Below, piece by piece: positions 1 through 9,070 of a stretch of 64,000 nt of DNA. The number at the start of each line of letters is the position of its first letter. The first letter of the stretch is position 1. The position numbers were made by a program, and so were the translations under genes. Under the pieces are notes generated by a model. That model did not search any database. It was given only the letters and a program-made list of their open reading frames with translations, and was not told the DNA's origin. The stretch covers positions 1 through 64,000 of the forward strand of contig NZ_JAUCZC010000010.1 in assembly GCF_030373265.1 (NCBI RefSeq). Direction: 5' to 3'. The stretch comes from Blastomonas sp. GTDB lineage: Bacteria; Pseudomonadota; Alphaproteobacteria; Sphingomonadales; Sphingomonadaceae.

Positions 1-532
1 CAGGACCTGCCAATTAACAACCGGCCCAGTTGCCGAACTTCCGGATTTAGAACTTTTCTGCCGTTCCGTGGTGATTTGTCGAACGGCAGGTCCCGCCAGA
101 AGCCGACGTCCAGCACTGCGCCGACCAGCTATCGGAGAGCGACAGAGGCTGGGCCGGTTTCGGACTGACAGGTTTCGGGCCGGAACGCGAGATTGCTGTC
201 GATCGTCGGGAGACAACGCCCTGAGCTGGAGTCGACCAAATAAATTCGTAGATCAGCGAACGTCTGATTGCCGTCAGCGGACACCGACTCCGCCACAATA
301 GATGCACGCGCCCGGCGACGGGAGATGCCGCGGCGCATCACCATCGACACCATATTCCCGCAACAGCATATTTGCCTCTTTCAAGATTTGCCATGTTCCG
401 ATCGCTGCAATGCGACGTCGGCGCGGTGATGGGCGGTTCCACCGATCGATCGTTGCTGGTACCTAACGATCATTCTAGATACATTTTGATCAGTCAGGCG
501 CTCCCTTTTTCACACCATCAGTTGCAACGAGG
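1..532. other. Gene-poor leading region
   Basis: No gene is recognised here. The open frames are short (below 130 codons), overlap each other on both strands and carry no familiar motif. The last few hundred bases must contain the promoter of the large gene starting at 533, but no clear -35/-10 pair stands out. The bases just before that gene contain an AGG directly against its ATG, too close for a normal Shine-Dalgarno site. Confidence 0.5.
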
Positions 533-3500
533 ATGGACTTGGATCCCTTCACGATCAGCGCGGGCAAGGCCATTCTTGCCGCAGGAGCAAAGCCCAGCAT
601 CGCGCAGCTGCGTTTGCAACTGGCGCGGCGGGGGGCGGAATATGCCGATGTCGCAACCTTGGGTACCGCCGACCGCGAAATGGACGAGGCGATCGCCGTT
701 CTGCGGGGTGCATCGGAAACTATACCTGCCGCCATTGCCGCCAAGCTAAAAGGCCTGTTGTCCGGCCGACCGGATAGTTTCGCCGGGGAGGATGCCAAGC
801 GGTTCATCGAGGACGACCGCATTGTCGCGCTCGTAAAAGCCGGAACGCGCAAGACCTTACTTGGTGGCGCGATCGATCAGGAACTCACCGAGGCGCGCGC
901 AATCCATGCCGAGCTGTTCGGTGAAGAAGGCATTTACGGCGAGACCTTGCTCGAGGATGCGATCCGGTTCGCCGCGCTCACGCTTTTCGGCCATCTGAAC
1001 AGATCCGACCGTGTGACGCTTGATCTGCAAGGCGCGCGCCACGATGAGCTAATTGATGGGATTCAAGCAATTTCGGGCAAGATCGATGAGATCCAGATCA
1101 GCGCCGGCTCTCCCGCTGTCGATGCTGAGGTCTTAGATCAGGCGGTGCTTGGCGAAATTCGCAAACTGAGGCGGCAGCGGTTTGTCGCAGTCGATGAATT
1201 GATCGAGAAAGTGCGGCAATTGGGGTCGCGACTTGGCCATGGTCTGCAGCAGGCGAGTCCGGGCGTCCGGGCAACGGCCTGTCGCGAGATTGGCGCAACG
1301 CTGGCGCGTAGCGGACATCCTAATGAAGCCGAGACTTGGATCAAGAAGGCAGAGGAACTTGGCGTTGATGCGACCTGCGAGCGGGCGCGCCTAGCCATGG
1401 CTCGCGACCGCCCGGGCGACGCGATGCTACTTCTTCGGGACCGGCCCGATGCACTCTCGAAAAGCTTGCTGATCGACGCGATTCAGAAGCGCGACGGCGA
1501 GGCCAAGGCGCTCGAGTATTTCGAGGACAACTTGCAGCCGGATGAGCTGACCGGGCATGCGTTGCAAGGGATGGGAGGTCGCCTGATACAGGCCGCGAGG
1601 TTCGCGGACGCGGAGGCTTTGTTGGCCTCTGCCACGGCCGAACAAATCGACGAGAATCCGTTGATATTGTTTTTTCGGGCACGGCTTCGCATGAGCGGCG
1701 CAGTGCCAGCTGACGTTGCCGCACGCTTCATTCATACTGATGGCCTGTTTCCTCACCCTGGTGACGTTCGGGACGATGATGAAGGACAGGAACGGCTGAA
1801 GGCTGCTCGCGCCGACCTCATCTTGCTAAAGGAACAGCTTGGCGATCTTGATGCGCCGGACCTGTCCAGCCTTACCGACGTGAACCTTCTCGCGATCGAC
1901 CTCAACCATGGTGACGCGGACGACCGCAGGCGCGCTCGCGAGGCGCTCGCAAAGCGGCTCGCCGATCCGCGTGAAGCGATGGAGTTAGCGCCGATCGCGG
2001 CGCTCTACCGGGTCGAATTGGACTGGGCTGCGATTCGCGCGCGACTTGCCCAAGCCGAGCAACTCGGGGGATACGATGATATCCAGCTGCGCGCGGCCTT
2101 CGCCCTCAAAATGCGGGGCGACAGTCATCAGGAGATTTTCGATTTCATCTCCGCCTACCGCGACCGGCTGAAGGACATTCAAGGGGCGGAAACCGTAATC
2201 GGCCTGGAGGTCGAGGCACGCGCGCGCCTAGGTGATCTGGACGGCTCTAAGGCACTCCTGACACAGGAACGCGCAAACCTTTCGGACAAGGCTCAGGTGT
2301 TTCTCGATTCCGTGATCGCTGAGGCCGCCGGCGAAGATTCGATCAGTGTGCGGCTTGCGCAGTTCGAGGCTTCTAAGGCGACCCACGACTTAGTGCTGCT
2401 GGTCGGCGCGCTCGATCTGCATGGTGATGTGCGGCTTGGCGAGTATCTGGTTCAGCTCTGGCGGCAGCGACACCAGATCGAGGACGCACGGCGAGCTTGC
2501 GACGCGCTGGTTCGGGCCGGAAAGACCGCGGAGGCCGAAGCGTTTCTGGAAGAGATTGGAGACCTGAGCAGGCAAGACCCGTTCCTGCACACGCACCTTG
2601 CCTGGGCGCGGCAGCGCCAGGGTCGATTGCTGGACGCGATCGACGAGTTGGCAGCCTTGGGTGCCGCCGGCGTCGACGATGCAAATACCCGTAGACTGGC
2701 CATCCTTGTTGCGGTCGAATCCGGTCGCTGGGCCGAGCTCGAACCCATGGTGCAGAAGGAATTAGCGAAACAGGTCGACCGTAGCGCGGCACAGTTGATG
2801 GCTGCTGCGCACGTCGCCCAAGCCATCAACAGCCAGACGGCCATGCCGCTGGCGCGGGCGGCAATCGCAAAGCGCCCTGACGATCCTTCGCTGAACATGA
2901 ACGGATATACGATCGCCGTGAATGCCGGCTTCGAGCGCAGCGCTGAAGTTAGTGGCTGGTTCGGCACGGCGATGGCAAACTCGACCCCCGAGGGACCGAT
3001 CTTCTCGAAGGACTTCGAAGAAGTGATCGAGATCGTGAAAGATTCCCGGGCTCAATCCGAGCGCGTAAACGAGCTCGTCAACACGGCCCAAGTGCCGATC
3101 TTCATTGCGCTCGGTCGCTCGCGCGGGGCGCAAAGTGGCATGATACTTCTGAGCATGGCCGAAAATGTCGATCAGATCGACAGTCGGCGCCGTACCGTGC
3201 TTCCACTCTACGCTGGCAATCGGTCGCCGACTTTCGATCAGGACATTTCCACGGTCGGGTTCGAGCCGCTCGCAATCCTCGTCCTGTATCAGCTCGGCCT
3301 TTTGGAGCAGGCCATTCAGGCGTTCGATGCCGTTGTGTTGCCTGCGGGCACGCTCAACAGTTTTTTTGAAGACCGAAAGAACGTCGCGCATTCGCAGCCG
3401 AGCCGGATCGCGCAGGCGCGCGAGATCAAGGATAAAATGGGATCAGGCACGCTCGCGGTCGAGGATTTGCCCGCTGGCGATCCCGCGCTTGTGTCTCAGG

Positions 3501-4834
3501 TCGGCGAAGAATTCGCGCGCCTGTTCCAGGCTGCCGAGGCACGCGAGGGATATGTGGTCGACACCGCGCCGATCCATCCACCGGAAAACCTGCGCGAAGT
3601 GGTCGATCCGGCACCTTTCGCGGCCCGCCTTTTGAGCCCGGCCGGGCTGGTTGAGTCCCTCGTCGGGCTAGGGACGTTGAGCGCCGCGCGTGCCCGACAA
3701 GCCAGGTCGGCGGTCGCCGGCAGCGGCGTCAGCTGGACTGACGAAATTGCCCCCGAGCAAGCCAAACCGCTATTCCTGACCAATCTGGCGGTCCAGTATC
3801 TCAACGATGCGGGCCTGCTGATGATGCTCAAGGCGCATGCCGGCGCGCTGATCGTCCTGCCCGAAGTTGCGAGCCTCGCCGACCGGGAAATCGCGGCCGG
3901 AGAAGCAGGCGCGAAAGTCCGCCAAGGCATCGACCAGATTCGTGAAATCTTGTCCGATGCGATTACGAATGGCCGCGCGCGCGTCGGCCCGATGCGACTG
4001 CGCAGTGACGAGATGGTCAGCAGCGAAAATGACGACGAAGATGGAAACGAAGAAGGCGAAGACGAAGACCGCGCAACCGATCGCGACATGATGGGCCCGA
4101 TCGTCAATGCCTTGCGCGATGCGGGCGGGATGGATGCGCTGGTATGCGACGATCGGGCCATGAACAAGTATCTCGAGTTCACGGATCGCACGGGACGAAA
4201 AGTGCCGTTTCTGACGACTCCCGATCTACTGGTCATGCTGCACAAGAAGGGCGTGATCAACGAAACGGACCTCGCCGCCGCCCGCGAGAGCCTTCGCAAT
4301 GGCGGGGCCGGGCTCATGCCGCTTGACCCGCATGAGTTGGTCAACGCCGCACTGTCGAGCAATTGGGAGATTGGTCCGAACGCCGAACTGCGGGCGATCC
4401 GCGACAGCATTCATTTGCCACTAGCGCGCAAGGTGATCCAGCTTCCGCAGGAGCGGGTCTGGTTCAAGGCGATGTGCATTGCGATCGCCTTCACCATCAG
4501 ACGTGTGTGGCAGGAGGTTGAAGACCCCGTTCACGCTGCGCGCGCAGCAAGCTGGCTCCACGACATGATCCCGGATGCAGCCGCCGCGAGCGCGACGGAC
4601 GAATCTCCCGATCGCGAATTCTGGGTGCAAGACGTGACGCGTCACACCTTGTGGGCGATTGCTTCGATCTTCGCGCTGCCCGAGGGGCGCAGCGAACCAT
4701 ACCAGCAATGGTTTGAGGGCGTGATTGCGCCAGGCGTCGAACGGCGCGATCCGGGAGCAATCGAAGCCATGGCCAAGACTTTGACCGCATTCCTAACCCG
4801 GCCAGCGAGCGATGAGGCCAGTGATGGAGAGTGA
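533..4834 (+). CDS. Large helical-repeat protein with C-terminal PIN-like region
   Basis: The product is 1433 aa and I do not recognise it as a named protein. Residues 1-170 form a mixed N-terminal region. Residues about 250-1000 are a long series of alpha-helical, alanine- and leucine-rich units resembling TPR or other alpha-solenoid repeats. From about residue 1078 the sequence looks like a PIN nuclease fold: a strand-helix unit (PLFLTNLAVQYLNDAGLL), then a long helix, a highly acidic insertion at about 1163-1184, then CDDRAMNKY near 1204 and the typical late PIN segment FLTTPDLLVML. The usual first PIN aspartate appears replaced (LTN), so nuclease activity is uncertain. The start is the first ATG; the SD is poor. 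The gene overlaps the next one, implying translational coupling. Its function could be defence, stress or RNA-related. That is inference, and no known defence family was matched. Confidence 0.75.
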   Translation: MDLDPFTISAGKAILAAGAKPSIAQLRLQLARRGAEYADVATLGTADREMDEAIAVLRGASETIPAAIAAKLKGLLSGRPDSFAGEDAKRFIEDDRIVALVKAGTRKTLLGGAIDQELTEARAIHAELFGEEGIYGETLLEDAIRFAALTLFGHLNRSDRVTLDLQGARHDELIDGIQAISGKIDEIQISAGSPAVDAEVLDQAVLGEIRKLRRQRFVAVDELIEKVRQLGSRLGHGLQQASPGVRATACREIGATLARSGHPNEAETWIKKAEELGVDATCERARLAMARDRPGDAMLLLRDRPDALSKSLLIDAIQKRDGEAKALEYFEDNLQPDELTGHALQGMGGRLIQAARFADAEALLASATAEQIDENPLILFFRARLRMSGAVPADVAARFIHTDGLFPHPGDVRDDDEGQERLKAARADLILLKEQLGDLDAPDLSSLTDVNLLAIDLNHGDADDRRRAREALAKRLADPREAMELAPIAALYRVELDWAAIRARLAQAEQLGGYDDIQLRAAFALKMRGDSHQEIFDFISAYRDRLKDIQGAETVIGLEVEARARLGDLDGSKALLTQERANLSDKAQVFLDSVIAEAAGEDSISVRLAQFEASKATHDLVLLVGALDLHGDVRLGEYLVQLWRQRHQIEDARRACDALVRAGKTAEAEAFLEEIGDLSRQDPFLHTHLAWARQRQGRLLDAIDELAALGAAGVDDANTRRLAILVAVESGRWAELEPMVQKELAKQVDRSAAQLMAAAHVAQAINSQTAMPLARAAIAKRPDDPSLNMNGYTIAVNAGFERSAEVSGWFGTAMANSTPEGPIFSKDFEEVIEIVKDSRAQSERVNELVNTAQVPIFIALGRSRGAQSGMILLSMAENVDQIDSRRRTVLPLYAGNRSPTFDQDISTVGFEPLAILVLYQLGLLEQAIQAFDAVVLPAGTLNSFFEDRKNVAHSQPSRIAQAREIKDKMGSGTLAVEDLPAGDPALVSQVGEEFARLFQAAEAREGYVVDTAPIHPPENLREVVDPAPFAARLLSPAGLVESLVGLGTLSAARARQARSAVAGSGVSWTDEIAPEQAKPLFLTNLAVQYLNDAGLLMMLKAHAGALIVLPEVASLADREIAAGEAGAKVRQGIDQIREILSDAITNGRARVGPMRLRSDEMVSSENDDEDGNEEGEDEDRATDRDMMGPIVNALRDAGGMDALVCDDRAMNKYLEFTDRTGRKVPFLTTPDLLVMLHKKGVINETDLAAARESLRNGGAGLMPLDPHELVNAALSSNWEIGPNAELRAIRDSIHLPLARKVIQLPQERVWFKAMCIAIAFTIRRVWQEVEDPVHAARAASWLHDMIPDAAAASATDESPDREFWVQDVTRHTLWAIASIFALPEGRSEPYQQWFEGVIAPGVERRDPGAIEAMAKTLTAFLTRPASDEASDGE

Positions 4835-6752
4835 CATTCAGCTCACGCCGGAGGAGGAAACGCGGCTGGTGCTGCGGTCGGCGATCCCCGACCTCCCCGA
4901 GGCGGTACGCACCTTCATGCTGTCCGATCCGGTCGTGCTACGGGCGATGGGCCTTCCTGATGGTAACTTCATCCGCCTGTGGGACAAGAGATTTCACCGT
5001 CACGAACTATTCGACGCCCTTCGTGCAATCGCTAATGGCCAACCCGTAAAGCTCGCGTCGGTCGATTGCAAGCTTGAGGCAGAAGAGTGCTCGCTCGACG
5101 AGGATGGGGCCGGCGTGCTGCGGGCTGGCCAACAGGCCGCCCGCTTTGTCCACGTGGCACTGCTGAGCGACGATGCTGCGAAGCGAATGGCAATGCTCGA
5201 CGCGATTGTGGCAACAGGCGAAGTTTCCGCGGATCGCGAGGCCGCCTGGCGACTAATTGTTGCACAGGGTCCGCTTGATGAAGCGCACTTGATTACGTTG
5301 GAAACCGAGCTCGGCGAGAGTCCTGAGGCGGTGTTTCGCGCAATGGTCCAGGAAATCTCCGCCGGCGAAGCGAGGTTCGACGATCTTGTGCCACTCGAAC
5401 CGGATCACTATGCCGGGCTTTTGGCAATTGGGCCGAGCGAAGATTTTGACGGCTTCGTGGCACATTGGCTGGTGGCTGCGGCCACGCTCGATACCGCCCG
5501 ACTGAGCCGGCTTCTCGCGCTCAGCGCCCCTCTCTCGATGCTGAAGGGAGGACTTGTTGCGCAGGCCAGCGACAATCTCAGCGCGCCGGAGCGGGTTTTG
5601 CTCGTCCAAAAACTCCAGGGCGTGCCCGATCCGTTCAGCGTGGCCGCGGCGTTCGAGATCGCCTGCCGACATTATTCCGACCCGAAGATGGCGCCGCTCG
5701 CAGACGCGATCGCGCCACGGCTCTTCGACAAGGAAGATCCGCTGATCACCAGAAATGCGCCAGCACTGGAATCGCTTGTTGCGATCACAACCGCGCTCAC
5801 CGCGCGTCACCGCACGCTTGCCGCGTGGCCGCTTTACGCGCGGAGGCTCGGGCGGTTCGTGCACGCGAGCCACCTCCTCCGCCTCTTCGCCGACGCAAAT
5901 GTCGATCCGGTCATTTTTGAGGATCAAGCGATGCGCAGCTTCGCCCCGCAGGCTCGGCTAGCCGATCTGTGCGACATCCGTGACGCGCCAATCTGGCAGC
6001 CGCATCATTTCAATATGGCCATGATCCACACGATGTTGCTCGCTCGGGCGACCGCGGCGATCGCCATCGTCCCGGAAGAAGATCGTCCGGAAAGCTGGAT
6101 CAAGGCCGGTGAGCGGGCACTTGCCGCACTTGCGGGCAGTGAGTGGGGCCTGTTTCTGTTCGCAGCGACGCCGTTCAACGAATTGCATGACGATTGGCGC
6201 GGGTTGACATTGCTCGATGCGGAAGATGTCGAAGCGGCACGATCCGCTTTTACGGCAAAGGACAATCTGGAGCGCTCGCTGAGCGATCTCATTAAGCTTT
6301 CGGTGTCATTCGAAGCGCCGGTCAAATCCCGGCATGGCTTAGCGACTGCGTTACCCCCCTTCATCGAGAGCCTCGAAGGCACGAACTTTCTGTTCGCCTG
6401 TGAGGTCGTCCTCCAGCTCGCCGCGCGGTGGCGAGACACGGAGCTTTCGGATGCGGTTGTCGATCTGGCGCTCCGCGTCGCGGGCACAGAAGGGCTGGTT
6501 GACGCGGGTGCGGCGCCGCGTCTGACAATGCTTGCCGCCGCAGCAGAGGCCGACCCACCGGCTTGGCGCAAGCGTGCTGGCAATATCGCACAGAGCTTCG
6601 CTTTTGCGCAGAAGCCCGGCGCACCATCGATCAATCTCATGCGTGCGTTCGAACTTCTGCGGGACTTCGAACCACAGCTCGGTCCTGAGCTATCCTCGGC
6701 CCGATCTTTCACGTCGCTCGCATTTGACAGAATTCTGGCCGATCCGAGCTAG
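4824..6752 (+). CDS. Partner protein of the PIN-like protein, unknown function
   Basis: The product is 642 aa from the ATG at 4824; an ATG at 4812 in the same frame would give 646 aa. I prefer 4824 because GAGG lies a few bases upstream. It overlaps the end of the 1433-aa gene by 11 bases, so the two are almost certainly co-translated and probably act together. The sequence is soluble, rich in Ala, Leu, Asp and Glu, and predicted by eye to be nearly all alpha-helical, with no signal peptide, membrane segment, Walker motif, zinc ligand set or nuclease motif. The N-terminal 130 residues are more acidic and may form a separate domain. No family is recognised. A scaffold or regulatory partner of the repeat/PIN protein is the simplest guess. 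Confidence 0.7.
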   Translation: MESDIQLTPEEETRLVLRSAIPDLPEAVRTFMLSDPVVLRAMGLPDGNFIRLWDKRFHRHELFDALRAIANGQPVKLASVDCKLEAEECSLDEDGAGVLRAGQQAARFVHVALLSDDAAKRMAMLDAIVATGEVSADREAAWRLIVAQGPLDEAHLITLETELGESPEAVFRAMVQEISAGEARFDDLVPLEPDHYAGLLAIGPSEDFDGFVAHWLVAAATLDTARLSRLLALSAPLSMLKGGLVAQASDNLSAPERVLLVQKLQGVPDPFSVAAAFEIACRHYSDPKMAPLADAIAPRLFDKEDPLITRNAPALESLVAITTALTARHRTLAAWPLYARRLGRFVHASHLLRLFADANVDPVIFEDQAMRSFAPQARLADLCDIRDAPIWQPHHFNMAMIHTMLLARATAAIAIVPEEDRPESWIKAGERALAALAGSEWGLFLFAATPFNELHDDWRGLTLLDAEDVEAARSAFTAKDNLERSLSDLIKLSVSFEAPVKSRHGLATALPPFIESLEGTNFLFACEVVLQLAARWRDTELSDAVVDLALRVAGTEGLVDAGAAPRLTMLAAAAEADPPAWRKRAGNIAQSFAFAQKPGAPSINLMRAFELLRDFEPQLGPELSSARSFTSLAFDRILADPS

Positions 6753-7692
6753 ACAAAGAAAACCTTCTTTATCTGCGGAAACACTAGTTTCGCGCATCTA
6801 ACCAGCAGCGAACCTGTCACAGTTTTAGTCGAGGCTGGTCGCATTAGTCGCCGACACCACAACCCGGTCAAGCGCGGGGCTGCGATCGATGAGATCTGGC
6901 CGGAGGACGGCGCGTTCTACGCGCCTGCCGACCCCCGCGCCGATGGTCACCGTTGGCCGCTTCATTGCCGCGTCCAGCCCTGGTTCGTAGCGACGCTTGA
7001 GCTAGGAGATGATCCGCACGTCCTTTTCTTCGACCCGCTTCGATAGCCACAGCGCGATCGATCCGGGCACGAAAGTGAGCGAAAGGACGAACGCACAGGC
7101 GAGTGCGATGATGACGGTCAGCGCCATCGGCACCAACGTCTCGCCCTCAACGTCGGGAAAGGTGAGCAGCGGCACATATTCGCTTCGCTGGAATGGCATG
7201 TTTCGGTATCGTGCCAGAATGGTCTGACGTCTGATACTAGGGCGCTTAATTGCTTAACGGCTTTCCTCTGAGCGAATGGAAGGTTGTGGCGAGGGCTGCC
7301 GTTCATCGCCCGATCGACAAACGGCGAATGTTGGGTCGATAGTAGAAAGCCTACTCAAATAATCGGGAAGGGGATTGCGCGATACGGCTATCTAGGATCC
7401 GAGACGTCAATCAGCCATGGCGGGATAAGGGACGATCGGAGCAATCAATGCCGTATCCAATCAAAAAATGTGGGAGAATGTGAGGGAGTAGATTTTAGAA
7501 CATCTTAAAAAGCTAGCTGTTACAATGCGATAGGTAAATAGTTCGATACAAGCCCTGCCACCACCCTCTTCTCCAAGAGGGTTTGCTGAAATCCGCTGAC
7601 ACGCCTGCTTCAGAAGAGCCCTGCGAACATTGTCCATTCGGCGATTTCACGAAGTGCTCGCCGTGGTGCTCCTGATCCACTAAACATGGCGC
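6753..7692. other. Gene-poor decay zone with efflux-pump remnant
   Basis: About 940 bp without an intact gene. On the minus strand from about 7199 down to about 6940 there is a recognisable CzcA/CusA fragment, listed separately. The stretch 7230-7690 is visibly more AT-rich than the chromosome around it and has only short frames. I see no transposase, integrase or tRNA. The content suggests an old insertion or deletion scar beside the two-gene cassette. Confidence 0.6.
6940..7199 (-). pseudogene. CzcA/CusA-type RND heavy-metal efflux fragment
   Basis: The minus-strand frame from 7199 reads YVPLLTFPDVEGE, then PMALTVIIALACAFVLSLTF, ending in a VPGSIALW-like segment. This is characteristic of the transmembrane core of CzcA/CusA metal-efflux pumps. 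The frame meets a stop (TAG) at about 7002-7004. It then continues in the same frame with LKRRYEPGLDAAMKRP, which matches the following RYxPxLDxAL segment of the same family. A full pump is over 1000 aa; only about 85 residues remain and both flanks are lost, so this is a pseudogene relic. It implies that a metal-resistance operon was once here. Confidence 0.75.
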
Positions 7693-7872
7693 ATGGCAGA
7701 TAAATTCGAACGACATCGACAACCGTGGACCAGCGCAGAGCTCCAGAAACTCCATGCATTGGCGAAAAAGGGCATTCCTTTGAAGGCCATGGCCAAAGCG
7801 CTGACTCGCAGCGAGGAATCGGTGAAGGAACGCGCCAAGGCGGACGGACTGCCCATCAAGAAGCTCAGATAA
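7693..7872 (+). CDS. Small Myb/SANT-like protein
   Basis: A 59-aa basic protein starting at ATG 7693. The sequence has PWTSAELQKLHALAKKGIPL and later LTRSEESVKERAKADGLPI. That is the pattern of a compact helix-turn-helix of SANT/Myb or GcrA-like type: an aromatic start, a hydrophobic helix ending in KKG, then a recognition helix of the RSxxSVxxRA form. Such small proteins are common in alphaproteobacteria and are presumed to bind DNA, but no target is known. It ends two bases before the ATG of the next small gene, so the two are probably one transcript. Confidence 0.65.
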   Translation: MADKFERHRQPWTSAELQKLHALAKKGIPLKAMAKALTRSEESVKERAKADGLPIKKLR

Positions 7873-7874
7873 CG

Positions 7875-8165
7875 ATGGGCGAAACACTCCAGGACCTGCA
7901 GCTGAAAATGGACGCTGCGGCACGCGCCTTGGACTTCGAGGAAGCCAAGCGATGCCGGGACAAGATCAGCCTGATACGCGGCGGCGCTTCGGCCTCAGAA
8001 GCCGAGCAGGCCGATTTGTCGGGTGTGGAACGGCAGCAGCCGGGCGCAATGGGCCTGGGATCCAGCCAGCAGCGCGTGACGCCCCCTAAAGGCTGGAAGC
8101 CACCGCCGAAGCCCGATCCGATGACATCCGGCAAAACCGCTCCCCGCAAACCGCGCAAAGGATAA
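7875..8165 (+). CDS. Small UVR-motif protein
   Basis: A 96-aa protein beginning at ATG 7875, two bases after the upstream small gene. Residues about 4-37 hold LQLKMDAAARALDFEEAKRC followed by RDKI. This matches the UVR motif, the coiled-coil helical hairpin by which UvrB and UvrC contact each other and which also occurs in McsA and ClpC-like proteins. The rest is Pro-, Lys- and Gly-rich and probably disordered. It is far too short to be UvrB or UvrC. A small adaptor using the UVR hairpin is likely, but its partner is unknown. Confidence 0.7.
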   Translation: MGETLQDLQLKMDAAARALDFEEAKRCRDKISLIRGGASASEAEQADLSGVERQQPGAMGLGSSQQRVTPPKGWKPPPKPDPMTSGKTAPRKPRKG

Positions 8166-8314
8166 CGACCACCGCGTGCGATGCCGCGCCTGCGCGTGGT
8201 CTCGCCGGAAAAGCAACGATATGGCGATAGCAATCTGGGCCTGAGGGGCAACGCACCGTAGGTTGGGCGCGATGCAGCCTTGGCAAGGCTAGCGCGATTG
8301 GGCACAACGCGCTG

Positions 8315-9043
8315 ATGATAGAGATCATCCGCATTCCCGCCCTTTCCGACAATTACATCTGGTTGGCGCACGAGCCCGACAGCGGCGAGACGCTTGTCAT
8401 CGATCCCGCCGAGGCCGAGCCGGTGCTGGCGGCAGCCGCCGAGAGCGGTTGGAACATCACCCAAATCTGGAACACCCATTGGCACCCTGATCATGTCGGC
8501 GGAAATGCTGCGATCAAGGCGGCGACCGGGTGCACGATCACCGGACCTGCAGCCGAGCAGGACCGGATCGGGACACTCGACAAGATGGTGCGCGAAGGGG
8601 ACACGGTTGCGCTGGGTGCACTGCGCGCCGAGGTAATCGACGTGCCGGCGCACACCAGCGGCCACATCGCCTATCATTTTGCAGAAGCAGCGGTGATCTT
8701 CGTCGGTGATACTTTGTTCGCGATGGGCTGTGGGCGGCTGTTCGAGGGCACGCCCGCGCAGATGTACGACAATATGCAGCGCCTGTCGGCGCTGCCTGGC
8801 GAGACCGAGGTCTATTGCGCGCACGAATACACCCAGTCGAACGGCCGCTATGCGCTGGTGGCCGAGCCCGCGAACGCCGCAATCGTCGAGCGCATGGCCG
8901 AGGTCGACGCGATGCGCGCGCGCGGCGAGGCGACGGTGCCGACCACCATCGCGCTCGAACGCGCCACCAACCCGTTCATGCGCGCCACGAGCGCCGATGA
9001 ACTGGCCGAGCGTCGCGCCGCCAAGGACAGCTTCAAGGGCTGA
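8315..9043 (+). CDS. gloB: Hydroxyacylglutathione hydrolase (glyoxalase II)
   Basis: A 242-aa cytosolic metallo-hydrolase that cleaves S-lactoylglutathione to D-lactate and glutathione, the second step of methylglyoxal detoxification. The metallo-beta-lactamase signature THWHPDHVGG is at residues 54-63, giving metal ligands His55, His57, Asp59 and His60. It is followed by the GHIAYHF segment around residue 112, the FVGDTLF segment with a further Asp, and CAHEYT with a late His. The length is near the family norm of about 250. The C-terminal substrate-binding helices are present (NPFMRA). It faces the convergent aminopeptidase gene with only 27 bases between. Confidence 0.9.
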   Translation: MIEIIRIPALSDNYIWLAHEPDSGETLVIDPAEAEPVLAAAAESGWNITQIWNTHWHPDHVGGNAAIKAATGCTITGPAAEQDRIGTLDKMVREGDTVALGALRAEVIDVPAHTSGHIAYHFAEAAVIFVGDTLFAMGCGRLFEGTPAQMYDNMQRLSALPGETEVYCAHEYTQSNGRYALVAEPANAAIVERMAEVDAMRARGEATVPTTIALERATNPFMRATSADELAERRAAKDSFKG

Positions 9044-9070
9044 CGGCGGCGCTGCTCGGGCTAAGGGCTT

